This document shows, piece after piece, positions 32,709 through 44,756 of a stretch of 64,000 nt of DNA (position 1 is its first letter; each line of letters opens with the position of its first letter). The notes below the pieces were generated by a model that made no database searches, was not told the DNA's origin, and saw only the letters and a program-made list of their open reading frames with translations. The stretch is from Darksidea phi (lineage: Eukaryota > Ascomycota > Dothideomycetes > Pleosporales > Lentitheciaceae). A program made the position numbers and the translations under genes. The stretch spans positions 124,001 to 188,000 of the forward strand of contig JASJFT010000059.1 in the NCBI GenBank assembly GCA_030770425.1, read 5' to 3'.

Positions 32709-34153
32709 GCGAGCGACTGTGGACAGGCATCGATACCCTTGTAAGAATATCACGCGTGGGGAGGCAATGGGGCTGGAAGAAGCAGCTTTTCTTCCAATTC
32801 TTCGTCGGAATCTTGGATTGATGAGACGTCAATAACAACGGATATGGGATTATGGTACCACAAATAGGCGTTATTATGGCGATATTGTGGAAGACAATAG
32901 TGGTGACTACAAAAGATAGAATTCAAGAACGTTTACATGATCAACAATTGGTTCCGATGCTTTCTCTGCACTTAGATCAGATGCCCTTTTCCTCCTGGAA
33001 GCAGCTTCTCGCCGCCTCTCTTTCAGTGCATTCCAAATAGCTCCCTACCTTTTGCATGTAACTGCCTCACAATGGCATTTTCAGATCCTTTACACGTCCC
33101 TCCACCACCAGCTGACGTTGCCCTGAAGCTCCCGCCAAGTGTCTCAACGCTGCTTTGCTCCCGTGGAGCGGGCTTGGCAGGAGCTTAGTGGGAGCGGCGA
33201 AGCGTGTGCACGTGCAATGCCAAGCCGCGGATTGTGAAACGGAGCTTGTGTGGAAAATTTGTTATGCAGGGACCGAGGGCAAAGAGCCGGTGCATGGGAA
33301 AGTGAGGGCAAGAGCCGAGGCATGGGAAAGTGCAGCGGTGTGATTGCGGCGTTTTGTGTCCGCGGAGCTGTGCACAACGTTGTAGTGCATGCGAAATGTC
33401 GTTCTTGCAATTTCTTCGGGGGATTTTCTTAAAGACACAAGCAAAGGGCACAACGCCCAATTGAAGCATGCATGCTATGATGAACCCCCTCGTCCAGTGT
33501 ATACCGTTCCCACTAGCGGCATAGTACCGCATGTTGTCCGGTCTCGATTGGTAGGTGCAATGACACGAGTATTGTTTGGGATGGGTGGGGAAACATTATG
33601 GCCTGATTGTTGTGAGGCTGCGATTTGGCGAGCATGGCACGCGAGCAATTGCCTTGTATGGATTCAGATTTCTACTCGACCGCGCCATAGAGACCATGCA
33701 ATCGTTCCACATGGCTGGTTCTAGCGAGATAAGGTGTATAGGCAAAATTGATGGTTTTGGGGGATGTTCTGCGGTTGGGGCTTTTTGGGTACGCTGCGGG
33801 TTTGTTGGGCGGTAGCCTAACTACGTAAGTTCTGGGAGACCTCTAGCAAAGGTGGACGCAACATTAACCTTTCAGGCGTTATTACTTCATACTTTCACCC
33901 TCATCCCTTTCTCCCCCCGCCTTTTCTCGTTCCTCTGAAAATTGATATTAGACGAAACTTCCCTCATGCGCTCTTCATATACTGATCGACCATGCGCAGC
34001 CTAGAAAACACCACTGAAAACCATTAACACCAAAGAACCCGACGACGGATCGAAGTTCATACACAAGTAGAAATAGCCTTATCATCTTTTGAGGGCATAG
34101 CATGCAATATCTGATTGCAAAGAACATTTCTGCGTTGGAGCACCTCGAGCATT
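32709..34153. other. Gene-poor interval
   Basis: 1.4 kb with only short chance frames. Nothing recognised. Confidence 0.45.
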
Positions 34154-35140
34154 TTACTGGAAACTGGCTGGATATTTGTGGGAGAACGTAAGACCGAGTT
34201 CTTTGAGTTTCAAGTTTTCGATCATTCGTAGGGCAGCAATGCCGGTCTCCGCCTCACCCACCCCATGTGTCGTAGTACCGTATGACATATTTGAGCCTTT
34301 GATGAGCTCCTTCTTTATTCCAGTCTTTTGGTCCGTATTTGTGGACGTGATAAGCTGGTTTACAGCTTCGCGCACTTCGCTTACAGTCGGTCTCACTTGG
34401 TCGAGAACGATGGTCATGTAGCCAGTCAGCTTGATCACCGAGATTATACTCATGCCGTACTCGTTGAGGAGTACGCGATCAGAGGATGCTCGGGATATGT
34501 GCTATGATGCGCAGCAAATACCGAGTCAAGGTAAGCTTTGGGAACAACGCCAGCCTTTTGCTGGGTTATGAAAGCCTGGGTAATGCATCTCTTCGTCAAA
34601 TCCATTGCGACTGAAGAATTCTCCAAAGCGCTCGGGTCAGTCTTCACACGCCAAAGGAAAGCATTGGCCCAGTGTGCGTCCGGATCAAATAGGTCATGCT
34701 CTGTCGCTTCGAGCACTACTGGCTCGTATTCTCTAGACTCGACAAAGTCTTTCGCAGTACGATGGAGATACACGATCTGGTAATCCAGACTTCTGTAGGA
34801 AGCCGGTTTGCTAACATTCAAGAATCCTCCGCATCGTGCATTGATGCGCCTCCTCATGTCTCGTGATTTTTCTTCTGCTTCGTCGTAGTTGGGAAATTCG
34901 CAAGGAGCTTGGAAGCCAGACTTTGTGTCATCGTCATCTGAAAAATACATTTCTAGCAGCGTTGGGTTGCCGAAACACTCGTCGGCTGTAGTTTCAATGT
35001 CTTTGAATGCACGGATAAGTCGGAACACTTGCAGGCTCTTTTGAAATATTCCGGACCAAGTCCACTGAGGAGTTTATCGAATAGAGCCTCCAAGACGGTA
35101 GTGCATCTAATCGTGTTTGTAGGTCAGACATGCGGTCGGA
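34154..35140 (-). pseudogene. Remnant of an NLR-like (NACHT/STAND) protein C-terminal region
   Basis: Read on the minus strand from about 35140, successive frames give text typical of the segment following the NACHT ATPase of fungal NLR-like proteins: DRMSDLQTRLDALPS, then in another frame LEALFDKLLSGLGPEYFKRA, then in a third SLQVFRLIRAF, LLEMYFSDDDDTKSG, RRRINARCGGFLNV and IVYLHRTAKDFVES. At 34450 the frame changes again, into a 99-codon tail. At least three frameshifts separate the blocks. No ATPase domain (P-loop) is visible upstream; sequence from an unrelated kinase-like gene is there instead. It is a truncated, dead fragment. Confidence 0.65.
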
Positions 35141-36850
35141 GTTAGAAAAGCTTTCCCCGCTATTATCGAACAGCTTGCGGAGCTCCTGGTCGTACCTTTC
35201 CTTCTCGGCAAGCTTCTTCGCAACAACATTCGCCGAATCTTCACACCAGAATTTCAATACGGTCTCCTCGGTTTTTGTGGACAGACTACCCGAGAACCGC
35301 TGGCAGAGCTGACGCTCAACAGGCAAATACATCGCGTTCACCGACTCTATACAATGCCAAACCCACACTCCTTTTGATTCCCACATGTCATGCATAACCA
35401 TTGCTAGTAAGATATTATACCCTCTGCCCAATCTTGTCTTATACTCTTCATCCTCAAAGATGCGCATAAACTCCTCTCGCACTCTATTAAACTCGTCAAG
35501 ATGCTCCCCCCGTATCTGGTCGACTCCTCTTCCGGTAAGCCAGTAAGGTACTGAGAGCTTCTCTATAGGAAGAGAGCATGCCCATTCCAGGTCAATAAGA
35601 CATGTGATATTCCATTCTTGGTCAACAATAACATTACTCGCATGGAAATCAGTAAGCTGTAGTATAAACGGCCCGTTACGCCTCTCCCGCCTTAGGTAAT
35701 GGTGTGAAAGCGCCCGGAGTAAGGCGTGTACTGCCATTTGACCACGGCAGTCGCCCTCGTCATATACTGCGTTTGGCTGGCCGAGGAAGCGTTGATGGTG
35801 GAATGTGAGCATATCCGACACAAAAGCGTCAGTGCATGTGTATGTATCGCTCCTCTGCATTACCCTCGATGCCCCATCGTTTTCCAATGCGATGGTCGAG
35901 CAAGAGAGTGGTCGATTCGATAACGATACAGTGCCGTCATCATGGTATCGGAACGAACCTATTCTTGGTTGAGGGACCCGAGCGAGAGAGAGAATATTAG
36001 GCGAGCCATATCCCGAAACAGATTCTTCCTCCGAGTCGGATCTTCCTGACTCCCTTTCCATGAGTTAGAGAGCATCTGCCCTTTGCTTGGCCCAATAAAC
36101 TCAAGAATCATATATCCTGTGTATAGGCTATGGGCGGCCGGGGTGCAGGTATATTGCGAGACAAGAGGATATCGGAAGAAGGTGAGGAGGCGGCGCCGGA
36201 CGATATTAGCAAAACGGACATAGAAAGGCCGGTGAATAGCGTGGGTGTACTGGTTATTCCAAGCTAGCTTACTCTTAGGATGATAAAGACACGATCAGCA
36301 GGAATTAGTCTTACATGGCGACCGTCCGAAAAGCCAAAGCCAAATAAATGAGGAACAGGGATATTAGGAGAGTTTTCCTGCATCCACGCGTACGTTCCGA
36401 CCTCGCAACTTAGCGTTTTGTCTACCGTGCCAGGATATCTAGCTTCAGCGAGCTTGTGCGGCATTGGACAGCGCATAATAACCTTCCTAGCTTCGTTCCT
36501 AAACTTCACCTCGACCGGTATGCAGATATTGAAGCTACCTCAGATCCATGTACGCTGGTCTTAGACAATGCAGGCTTCGTTCTGGCTTAGACCAAGGTGG
36601 TGTGCGGTGAGGGCTTCGATCGACCGTCTCTGCTCCCAAAGATCATTGAATAACTGGTTGATGACATTTCTTCGGAGTCCGCGGCATCCTCGTATGTGAT
36701 TAGACCGTGGTCGAGTTCGAGGGATGTACTCGGTACGGTTTGTGACAGTGGTTGTTTGGCGCGTTTCGCAGCATATCGGACCGATGTATTAACGCGGGCT
36801 GGGTACTTTCGGCTCAGATACCGTTCGTAGTAGGCTGATCGTAGAAGGGC
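35130..36850 (-). pseudogene. Broken aminoglycoside-phosphotransferase-like (APH) gene
   Basis: The minus strand reads as a fungal APH/kinase-like protein in pieces. From about 36850: SAYYERYLSRKYPARV and RAKQPLSQ; a frameshift near 36670; NQLFNDLWEQRRSIEALTAHHLGL; an in-frame TAA (36561-36563) and TGA (36540-36542) flanking DQRTWI; then SFNICIPVEVKFRNEA, CEVGTYAWMQENSPNIPVPHLFGFGFS, a plausible 63-bp intron, and YTHAIHRPFYVRFANIV with GYMILEFIGPS. A second frameshift lies at a (GA)5 run (35984-35993). The catalytic block follows: LTDFHASNVIVD (HxxN) and CLIDLEWA (metal-binding Asp). The stops can be explained by C-to-T changes. The catalytic residues remain, but the frame is dead. Confidence 0.8.
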
Positions 36851-38200
36851 AACATGCTCACGGGATAGATGGGTTTGCGTTGAAGGTTGAGTGATGAATT
36901 GGGGCTTACGTTAGCTTCCAACACCTGTTCTGGTTCCTTTAGTCTTGGCGCAAGGCCCTGGGCTGCTTGACGTTGGGTGCGGGGTTGTTCGACTTTCGGG
37001 CGCCCCAGCCAAGAAAGTTCGCACACCTACACTATACGCACACTTGTACGCGCACCTGTAGGTAACACCTACGGGCAATACCCGCACGTATACCTGTTAT
37101 CCTATTACTTAAGTATAGTCTCCTTAATGAATTTTCGATAGTAATTGTATTTATTCCTACGCTAGCGTAACGCTATTTACTTATTAGTCTAGACTCTATA
37201 TGGCGCTAGCCTGTGTGGCTAGGGCTGTGTGGCTGGGACCTCTATATAGCAACGCCCTCAGAGCTAGCTAGCTAGTAAATAAATACATGAACCATCCAAG
37301 ATATAGCACCCTAGCTAGTGAGCCTAACAATATGGTAGCTTCGAAGTGGTACGAATTATAGACCCTCCGAGTGAGCCCCCGACGCTATATCCGAGCGTAC
37401 GACCAACCCATTTCAGTGTTCGCTCGTTAGCATCTCATCAAAATATCCCGTTTGAAAGTATATAGGTTTGATAGATACCGCATAATCTCAAATAGAGAGC
37501 CGAAGATAGGCCCAGAGGGGTAACCCTCCAGGTCCAGTAGGGATTTGTCTACACAGATAACTTTTCCGAGCTCTAACCGCCTTATATGTAAAGTTGACGA
37601 ATATATATTTGATAGTAGTAATGTTCGGGATATCGTTTAGCAGATTAAATATATAGAAGAAGCTAATAAAGTAGAGAGTGAGAAGCGGCGGTCTTGCGTA
37701 GGCATTGAGCAAATAGCTGCAACTGAGCACCGCGTAGAACGGAAAAGTGCCATGCCATTGCACCAACGAGCAATTCGGGTATTTTAGAACTAGGAGTCCT
37801 TTACTATTGCAGCAGGAGGCAAGGTTGCGCTTGCTAATGCGGTGTTTTAGGAGAGGACGGCCATATAGCCCGTCAGATATCTAAGAAGCTTGGGCGACTA
37901 CAACCACGCCTTTAAAATTTAAAACAGCGACACGACCACATAAAGAGCGAGTATGTACGTAGGGATGAATTCAGATTCCACTTATCTGAATTATATAGAC
38001 TACGCAAGCCTTCTACGTGTTTAGTAGTCCTGGGATGATATCCCTAGGTTACTATGGATCTGATCTGTAAGAGTGACAAAAGACATTGTCGCCAAGAGAG
38101 TAGGGAATTCTAAAGTGAATCAACACCTCTTACAACGAGCAAGTATTTACATGACCGGAAAAAAAAACCCATCGTTCTATTCACACACCGCATTAGTTTT
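36851..38200. other. AT-rich decayed DNA, probably mobile-element remnants
   Basis: The tract is rich in TA dinucleotides (for example CTATATAG, CTAGCTAG, TATATA), with many stops on both strands and short imperfect repeats such as GTGTGGCTAGGGC / GTGTGGCTGGGAC near 37212. This looks like RIP-type decay of a repeat. No transposase or reverse-transcriptase motif can be read. Confidence 0.5.
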
Positions 38201-39855
38201 TAAACTCCATCAGCCTACATGTACCCCAGTAAGCTCAGTGGGGTGTGTATAGAGATTGCTCCTTGTTTCAACATCGAAAACAAGGGCCATGGAGAAGGAA
38301 AGTAGGAAGGTCGTGTATGCGCTACTTTTATACTGTATCGTGACTCCATGATGGCGACGTGAGAAGTAATAGGTGTGGGGATCATCCTATTGAAGGAGTC
38401 AAACATGAGTCGCAGTGTTTGCTGTGTGGCGTGGATAAGAAGTTGAGTCAAACCAGGAATAACTATACACTGCGAGCTTCCATTCCATGTCTTCTCTCTA
38501 GCAGAGCCAGAATAGTTTAAACACGCTTTATAGTTGAGGGTGGTATAGTATCAGACGGACCCTACAAAATGGGTCGGCATATGGACATGACTGACGGTAC
38601 AGATGTCCATCTTTAAGTCAATGATTCTTTCGAGTGACAATGGGATGCGGCTGGCCCCCAACGTGGTCAGGCCCTTTCCTTACGTAGATAGGGAACGTCA
38701 AGTTACTGGGAAATCGAACCCACTTCCTCCACGCCTACAAACCCCGATTACACTAACAACGAGATCAGCGCCTCGTAAAGCATTCCATACAGGCTGCTGT
38801 CGTGTGAACCCTGCTCATAATGTCAACGTCGCCGCAAGCCAGCTCTATTGGCATTGGAAAACTCCACCATATATCGAGTGGCGGCAGGCTGGCGCGTACG
38901 TATGCCGATAAGGTGGAAACAGGCTCAGCTGTTTCGAGCGATGGCGCCCCTTGCCTATTTTGGCTGAGGAGCAGACCCTGCAGCGCGGACTCGGGCGTAT
39001 CTGCCCACGTCAGCAGTGTATTTCCGTTCTCTGCGCGCCGTCCGGTCCCAGATCAGGCCTCCGACACGCCACATCAGCGTCGAGTTCGGTGGGGAGTCGG
39101 TGTCGGTCTGGCATTACCTCATCCAGCCCGTTGCCAAGCGGCGCGAACAGTGTCTGCGAAGCACTGCGCTGGGGGATGTCCCGAGATAGGGATTTTCAGG
39201 GTCCAGCGCCATCTGATGCCAAGCAATTTAGATGCGAGATCTTCCGCCAGATTCGCACAGACGTAAGCGTCAGTCCCCGCTGGATCCAATGCAGGGCAAG
39301 CCCGCTGCTACCATGGCGGGTGGTAGATTCACGGCGCGACGCAAAGGGCACGCGGCGCGGGCAGCCTGGGTGTCATTGACTGGAGGGCATCTGGGGGGCA
39401 TCTGGGTGCCATCAATCTTGTGGCGTGCAAACTGAGTGCGTCGGCGCCGAAGGGGCGGGCTTGGCAGCACCTCCCTATTGGCCAGACGCGCAGATGGCTC
39501 CAGACGGGCGGGCTTGGACCCTTTCCTGGGCGTCGCTCGTCACGGTGCCTGTCGCGAGATTCGATGGCTTCCGCTTCCGCGCCACACGCGTACGACCCTG
39601 CGCATGGCATGCCGCCTTCGCAGGTCCGAGTCGGGAACTAAGGGCCTCTTGCCAAGCTACCGAGGGCTGAGTGTCTCTCGCCTGCCGCTTTTTGTACCCA
39701 TCCCCTCCTCCAAGCGAGCGTCCAGGAAGCTTGGACACATGTTTGTGAAAGGGGCAGCGGGCGGCGAGCGAATCTATAAAAGTAGAGGGCTGTCCCAGCC
39801 GGAGCGGCGCATTCTCCCCACCATCCACGCCCACGCCCACGCCCACGGCCATACC
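38201..39855. other. Upstream region of the desaturase gene
   Basis: 1.65 kb with no supported gene, becoming GC-rich after 38.9 kb. Around 38705-38772, read on the minus strand, it contains a pol-III-like A box (TAGTGTAATCGG) and B box (GGTTCGATTTC). The last 80 bp carry a TATA box and a (CCCACG)n run before the desaturase ATG. Confidence 0.45.
39775..39781 (+). promoter_or_regulatory. TATA box of the desaturase gene
   Basis: TATAAAA lies 75 bp upstream of the chosen ATG (39856). It also argues against using the upstream in-frame ATG near 39739, which would precede the TATA box. Confidence 0.6.
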
Positions 39856-41802
39856 ATGTCGCGCCAAAACATCGTCGCCGCCGCGGACCTCGAGGCCCTG
39901 ATTGCCCAGGGCCGCCCCATCGTCATCCACGAGGGGCACGCGCTGGACCTGGGAGAGTGGATTGACAAGCACCCCGGCGGCCGTCTGGCTATTCTGCACA
40001 TGGTGGGCCGGGATGCAACCGACGAGATCAATATGTGAGTCCCACCGGTGCGCTGCCCGTACCTGCAGCCGCCTGCGCGTAGTCGCCATCCCACTCTCCC
40101 CTTTTCGGAATCGCGACCTCGTTACCTCAGCAGCCCTGACCCCGCCCAGCTACCACTCGGCCCGCACCCAGCTCTGCATGAAGAAGTTCCGCATGGGCCG
40201 CATCCACGAGCCCTGGTCCAACCTCGAGCCGCCCATCCGCCGCCCCGACTTCTACACGAACCTCGCCCTGCAGAGGGAGCACGAGAAGGAGTACGCGCTT
40301 GCGCACGAGAAGCCGTCGAGGCGGGCTCGGAGCGTAGACCTGGGCTCCGTGCGTCTCCTCCACCCCTTGCGATTTCACTCGCGCACCCCCAGACCAGGCT
40401 GACTCTAGACCCCCAAGGCCGCCGCCATCCTCAACAAGAAGCTGAGCACCACGGCCACATGCACAACCGCGAGCTGCACGCGGAGGACGAGCGCCGTCAT
40501 CAGCCCCGACCCGGAGAAGCTGCCCCTCATTCCGGAGCCCGCCACCGCCTTCTGCCAAAAGCGCAACCGGGAGAAGTATGCGACCGAGATGGAGCAGAAG
40601 GAGATCGCCCAGGGCCTGCTCGAGAACCCCGCCGTGGATGCCGAGACACAGCGCGCCATTATCCACGAGTACCGCGCGCTGCACCAGCGGATCAAAGACG
40701 AGGGACTGTACAACTGCCGGTACAGCGAGTACGCCAAGGAGTGCGTCCGATATTCGATCCTGTTCGCCATCTTCATGTACCTGCTGCTCGCGAAATGGTA
40801 CCTCACATCAGCCGTCTTCCTGGGCATGTTCTGGGTATGTCCCCGCCAGTTCCCCTCTGTAACCACCAACCACCCGCTAACACTCCACAGCAACAAATCA
40901 TGTTCACGGCCCACGATGCCGGCCACATGGGCATTACCGGCCACTTCATCCCCGACACCATCGTGGGCGCCTTCATCGCCGATTTCTGCTGTGGCCTTAG
41001 CATCGGCTGGTGGAAGTCCTCCCACAACGTACACCACCTCATCACCAACATGCCCGAGCACGACCCCGATATCCAGAACGTCCCGCTCTTCTCGACATCT
41101 CCGACGTACATGAAATCCGTTCTCTCCTCCTTTTACAACTTCACATTCGCTTGGGACGGCGCCGCCGATTTCCTTGTCCAGATCCAAAAGTACACCTACT
41201 ACCCGGTCATGGCGCTTGCACGGTTTAACCTGTATATGCTGTCATGGTTGCACCTGATGAGTCCGCGGGCGGCTCAGCTGGGCGCTGCATGGTGGACCCG
41301 CCCGCTCGAACTCGTTTTCATGTCCTGCTACTGGTTCCTCTTCGGCTACTGCCTCGTCTGGTCCTACCTCCCTTCGTGGCCCATCCGCATCGCCTTTGTC
41401 CTAATCTCACACATGATGACTATGATTCTGCATGTGCAAATCACCCTCTCCCACTGGGGCATGCCCACCTCCGACCTTGGCCCTACCGAGTCGTTCCCTC
41501 AACGCCAGCTTCGCACTACCATGGACGTCGACTGCCCCGCTTGGTTCGATTTCTTCCACGGCGGCCTGCAGTTCCAAGCCGTCCACCATCTCTTCCCGCG
41601 CGTGCCCCGCCACAATCTGCGCCGTGGACAAGCGCTGGTTAGGGAATTTTGCGAAAAGACACAGGTCAAGTACCAGTGCTATGGCTTCGTCAAGGGCAAT
41701 GAGATCGTCGTCGGCAGGCTCGACGAGATCGCCCAGCAGGTGAAGACGCTGGTCGACTGCCAAAAATACATGGCTGAGACTGGAGAGAGCGGATTGCATT
41801 AG
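39856..41802 (+). CDS. Cytochrome-b5 fusion delta-8 sphingolipid (long-chain base) desaturase
   Basis: Exons are 39856..40034, 40150..40348, 40409..40834 and 40891..41802, giving 571 aa. Introns are 115, 60, 56 and bp-range typical, with phases 2, 0 and 0. An N-terminal cytochrome b5 domain carries the heme motif HPGG (39-42). The membrane desaturase domain has the three histidine boxes HDAGH (276-280), HNVHH (313-317) and QAVHH (497-501), where the Gln in place of the first His of box 3 is the mark of front-end desaturases. The HDAGHMGI and WWKSSHNVHH contexts match fungal delta-8 sphingolipid desaturases, which act in the ER on the ceramide long-chain base in the glucosylceramide pathway. 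Several hydrophobic segments flank the boxes. A divergent, Ser/Thr-rich linker (about 120-175) joins the two domains. Regiospecificity is inferred by family only. Confidence 0.9.
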
Positions 41803-42290
41803 AGGGAGTTTTATTCTGTGGGTTATATTGCATATGCATGGCGTTTATGACACAACCATTTTTTTTGTCATCTAGATACATGAGGCATCACATTTTCTTC
41901 AGGGCCCTCTCCTAGGTACTGTATAACACAGCATCATGACCAAAACTTCCTTTTTCCTTTTGTTTTCTCAGCGCACGCAAGTCGCTGAACATAGTGGACT
42001 TCCGAGGCGGGTAATTACTAGAATAAAAGGGCGGCGAAATGAATATGGCTTCACCCAGTCATTAGACAGGAATTGCATAAACTTTTGATGGGGCATTTGC
42101 TGTTGTATTTGAGTTGCTCGCTCGTGAATGGAGTTGCTTGTGTCATTTATGTGTTTATGGAGACTGCTCTTAGGCTTAAGTTAACAAGAACGGATATTCG
42201 TCTCCCCTCCGTCGATCCAGCCTCAAATCTGCGCAGAATATCAACCATTCGCCTATCAATCCTCCTATCAATCCCTCCTCCCCCATCCAC
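41803..42290. other. Convergent 3' region of the desaturase and NOP16 genes
   Basis: About 490 bp between convergent stops. No supported gene. It presumably holds both 3' UTRs. Confidence 0.5.
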
Positions 42291-43091
42291 TCACGTCCAA
42301 ACCTTCCGCTCACGCCCCCGCATAGTTTTCCACTTCTTAACCCGTTTGCGTATATCTGCCGCCGTCTGCTGCATAGGATTAAGCCTCCTATCCCTAGCCA
42401 TCCCCTCATAATCCTCTCCATACTTCAGCACCAATCTGTCCAACCACTCCGCCTCACGCTGACTCTGACCCCGTGGCGCCTTCCGCACACCATTCCGTGC
42501 TGCTTGTTCCAATTGCCGAATTACAGGGTTCTCACTGCTCTCTTTGGGCACCATGGCGAAACCCGTCCATTCTTCACCCTCGCCCTCGCTATCGTCGAGG
42601 TCGTTGAGCGGATCATTTAGCGGGTTGTCATTGGGTTTGTCGGCGCCGAGGACGCGCAGGATGGCGCCGGTGGTGGGGTCGCGTTCTACTTCTACTTCTT
42701 CGACGTCGGCGGGGGTGGGGCGCGGTTTTGAGGATACTATGTTGAGCGCGTTTGCTGTGCTGTTTAGAGGCACGTCGGCGCGGACGGAGGACGGGTTGTT
42801 GAGGTCGAGGGTGCGACTGGTCTTTTCGGTGCCGCCTGTTGCGTGGTTTAGGCGGGCTGTTAGGCCGAGGCGGCGGTAGTTTTGTGAGAGGGTTTCTTTT
42901 TGGTTCCTAAGGTTTTTTTTTGTTAATAGGCGGATTAATTGGATGTATGGTCCTGAGGGGGAGGGGGTGGGGGAATGTTACCAGTTCGCTGCTATGATGG
43001 GGTTTTGGAGGATCTTCTTTTTAGAGGGTGCGTTTTGGCGCTTTTTAGGAATGGAGGATTTGTTCTTCTTTTTCTGGAGTTCGCGACCCAT
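42291..43091 (-). CDS. NOP16: Nucleolar protein 16 (60S ribosome biogenesis)
   Basis: Exons are complement(42982..43091) and complement(42291..42906), giving 241 aa. The 75-bp phase-2 intron has a GTAACA donor and a CCTTAG acceptor after a poly-A tract. The N-terminus is the Nop16 signature (MGRELQKKKNKSS, then a Lys-rich tail and NPIIAANWNQKETLSQNYRRLGL). The C-terminus carries the other signature block (YGEDYEGMARDRRLNPMQQTAADIRKRVKKW). An acidic loop lies in the middle. Nop16 is a nucleolar assembly factor of pre-60S particles. It shares a 242-bp divergent promoter with the zinc transporter gene to its right. Confidence 0.93.
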
Positions 43092-43333
43092 GATGAGACT
43101 TTTGCTGTTAGAATTGGCGCGGATTGTTATGTATGTGGCGATTTGAAGCAGAGCGCAACTGTTCGGAGGAATGTTCACTTTTTCCGAAATCTTGGCACGG
43201 TTGTCGCTTATCTTATCGGGCGCTCCCAACCCAGCCCTACGGATAGCTTTATGGGCAGGTTGACCCCTGAGGACGTCACAGTACGCGCCCCCCACCATTT
43301 TGCTCTAGAACAACTCCTCGGAACGCGTCAATC
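43092..43333. promoter_or_regulatory. Shared bidirectional promoter NOP16 / YKE4
   Basis: Only 242 bp separate the two divergent start codons. There is no clear TATA box. Co-regulation is possible but not shown. Confidence 0.5.
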
Positions 43334-44756
43334 ATGGTGTCGCGACGGAACAGGACGCTACTCTCTCTTTCGGTGGTTCTTTCAGTGTGGGCGTGGAGTG
43401 TCTCTGCGGGTGTGGTGAAGGGCGAGACGGGCGTTAATGTGGGGGATCTGAGCCACGCGCAGATTGACGAGCAATTGCAGGTATGATACCAGATTCATTA
43501 TAGTTTCCGTTGTGGCAATAACTCAAAACGTGTTGAGGCCATTCCCAATCGCGCAATGTGGACATCTTGCTGAGCTTACATGATGCTTACAATATCTGGC
43601 AATAGGAATGCTCCCTCGTCCAAGCTCTGAATGCGCACAAAGTAGCGACAAATCCTCCTACCTCGAGCGTCACCTCTCAAATCTTTGCGTACCTCTTCCC
43701 TGGCAGTCCCGCTGTCAATGCCCTCCTCGCAACGCTCTACATCTCCGGTCCACCAAACTTCCTACTCGCGCTATGTCCGCCGAATATCGACCCCTCGTCC
43801 TTGTCCGTTATGGTGGCATTCGCTGTTGGTGGGCTACTAGGCGACACGCTGTTCCATCTTCTCCCGGAAATCTTTCTGGGTGAGGATGAGCACGATAGGG
43901 TGAAGTTTGTCATGGTGGAACCGAACAAGAACCTACTACTCGGTGTAGCTATCATGGTCGGCTTTATTACGTTTGTAGCCATGGATAAAGGGCTGAGGAT
44001 TGCAACTGGTGGCGAAGGCGGCCACGACCACTCACACGGACACTCGCACGACAAGGTCGAGATATCTGCAAAGGCGAGCGGAGCAGAGCTTACAGACTCC
44101 AAGGACAGTCTTCGCGCCCGCAAGCCCGCTGCTAATGGCACCACTCCTCCAGTGACCCCACTGCCACCGCCAGAAAAGGAAAAGGAAATCAGTGCAAGCG
44201 TCAAGCTCGGTGGCTACCTCAATCTTATCGCTGACTTCACCCACAACATAACCGATGGGCTGGCTATGAGCTCATCCTTCTACGCCTCTCCCACCATTGG
44301 CGCAACCACCACCGTGGCTGTCTTCTTCCATGAGATTCCCCACGAGGTCGGTGACTTCGCGCTACTCATCCAATCCGGCTTCAGCAAGAAAGCAGCCATG
44401 GGAGCTCAGTTCGTCACTGCACTAGGCGCCTTGCTTGGGACATGCATTGGTATTGCCATTCAAGAGTTCGGGGGCAGTTCCGCTTCCGGAGATGTTGAAG
44501 GACCGGGGTTATGGGGGACAAGCTTGAGGTGGGGAGACATGCTCCTCCCGTTCACTGCAGGAACCTTCCTGTATGTAGGAACGGTGGCGGTCATTCCGGA
44601 GCTGCTAGAAACTGGTCCTGATAAGGGCAAGGAGCTCAAGAAGACGCTCACACAGTTTGCGGCTATGTTTACTGGAGCTGGTATCATGCTTGCGTAAGTA
44701 CGCCATTTGCCCGAGGTTCCGTGATACTGACCCGTTGAAGCATCTCCTGGTCATAG
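43334..44756 (+). CDS. YKE4: ZIP zinc transporter, LIV-1/KE4 subfamily
   Basis: Exons are 43334..43480, 43606..44693 and 44741..44756, giving 416 aa. Introns are 125 bp (phase 0, GTATGA donor) and 47 bp (phase 2, GTAAGT donor). The last exon codes only five residues (AISWS), so it is the least certain part. An N-terminal signal segment is followed by a lumenal stretch. There are about 7-8 hydrophobic helices, a His-rich loop (GGHDHSHGHSHD) between TM3 and TM4, and the LIV-1 signatures DFTHNITDGLAM (HNxxDG) and HEIPHEVGDFA (HExPHExGD). KE4/Zrt-like proteins move zinc out of the ER or Golgi into the cytosol (yeast Yke4, human SLC39A7). Gene and motifs look intact. Confidence 0.9.

Noticed and set aside
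39436..39855. In-frame upstream extension of the desaturase, with an ATG near 39739
   Set aside because: A TATA box lies between it and ATG 39856, and the extension has no cytochrome-b5 or signal features.
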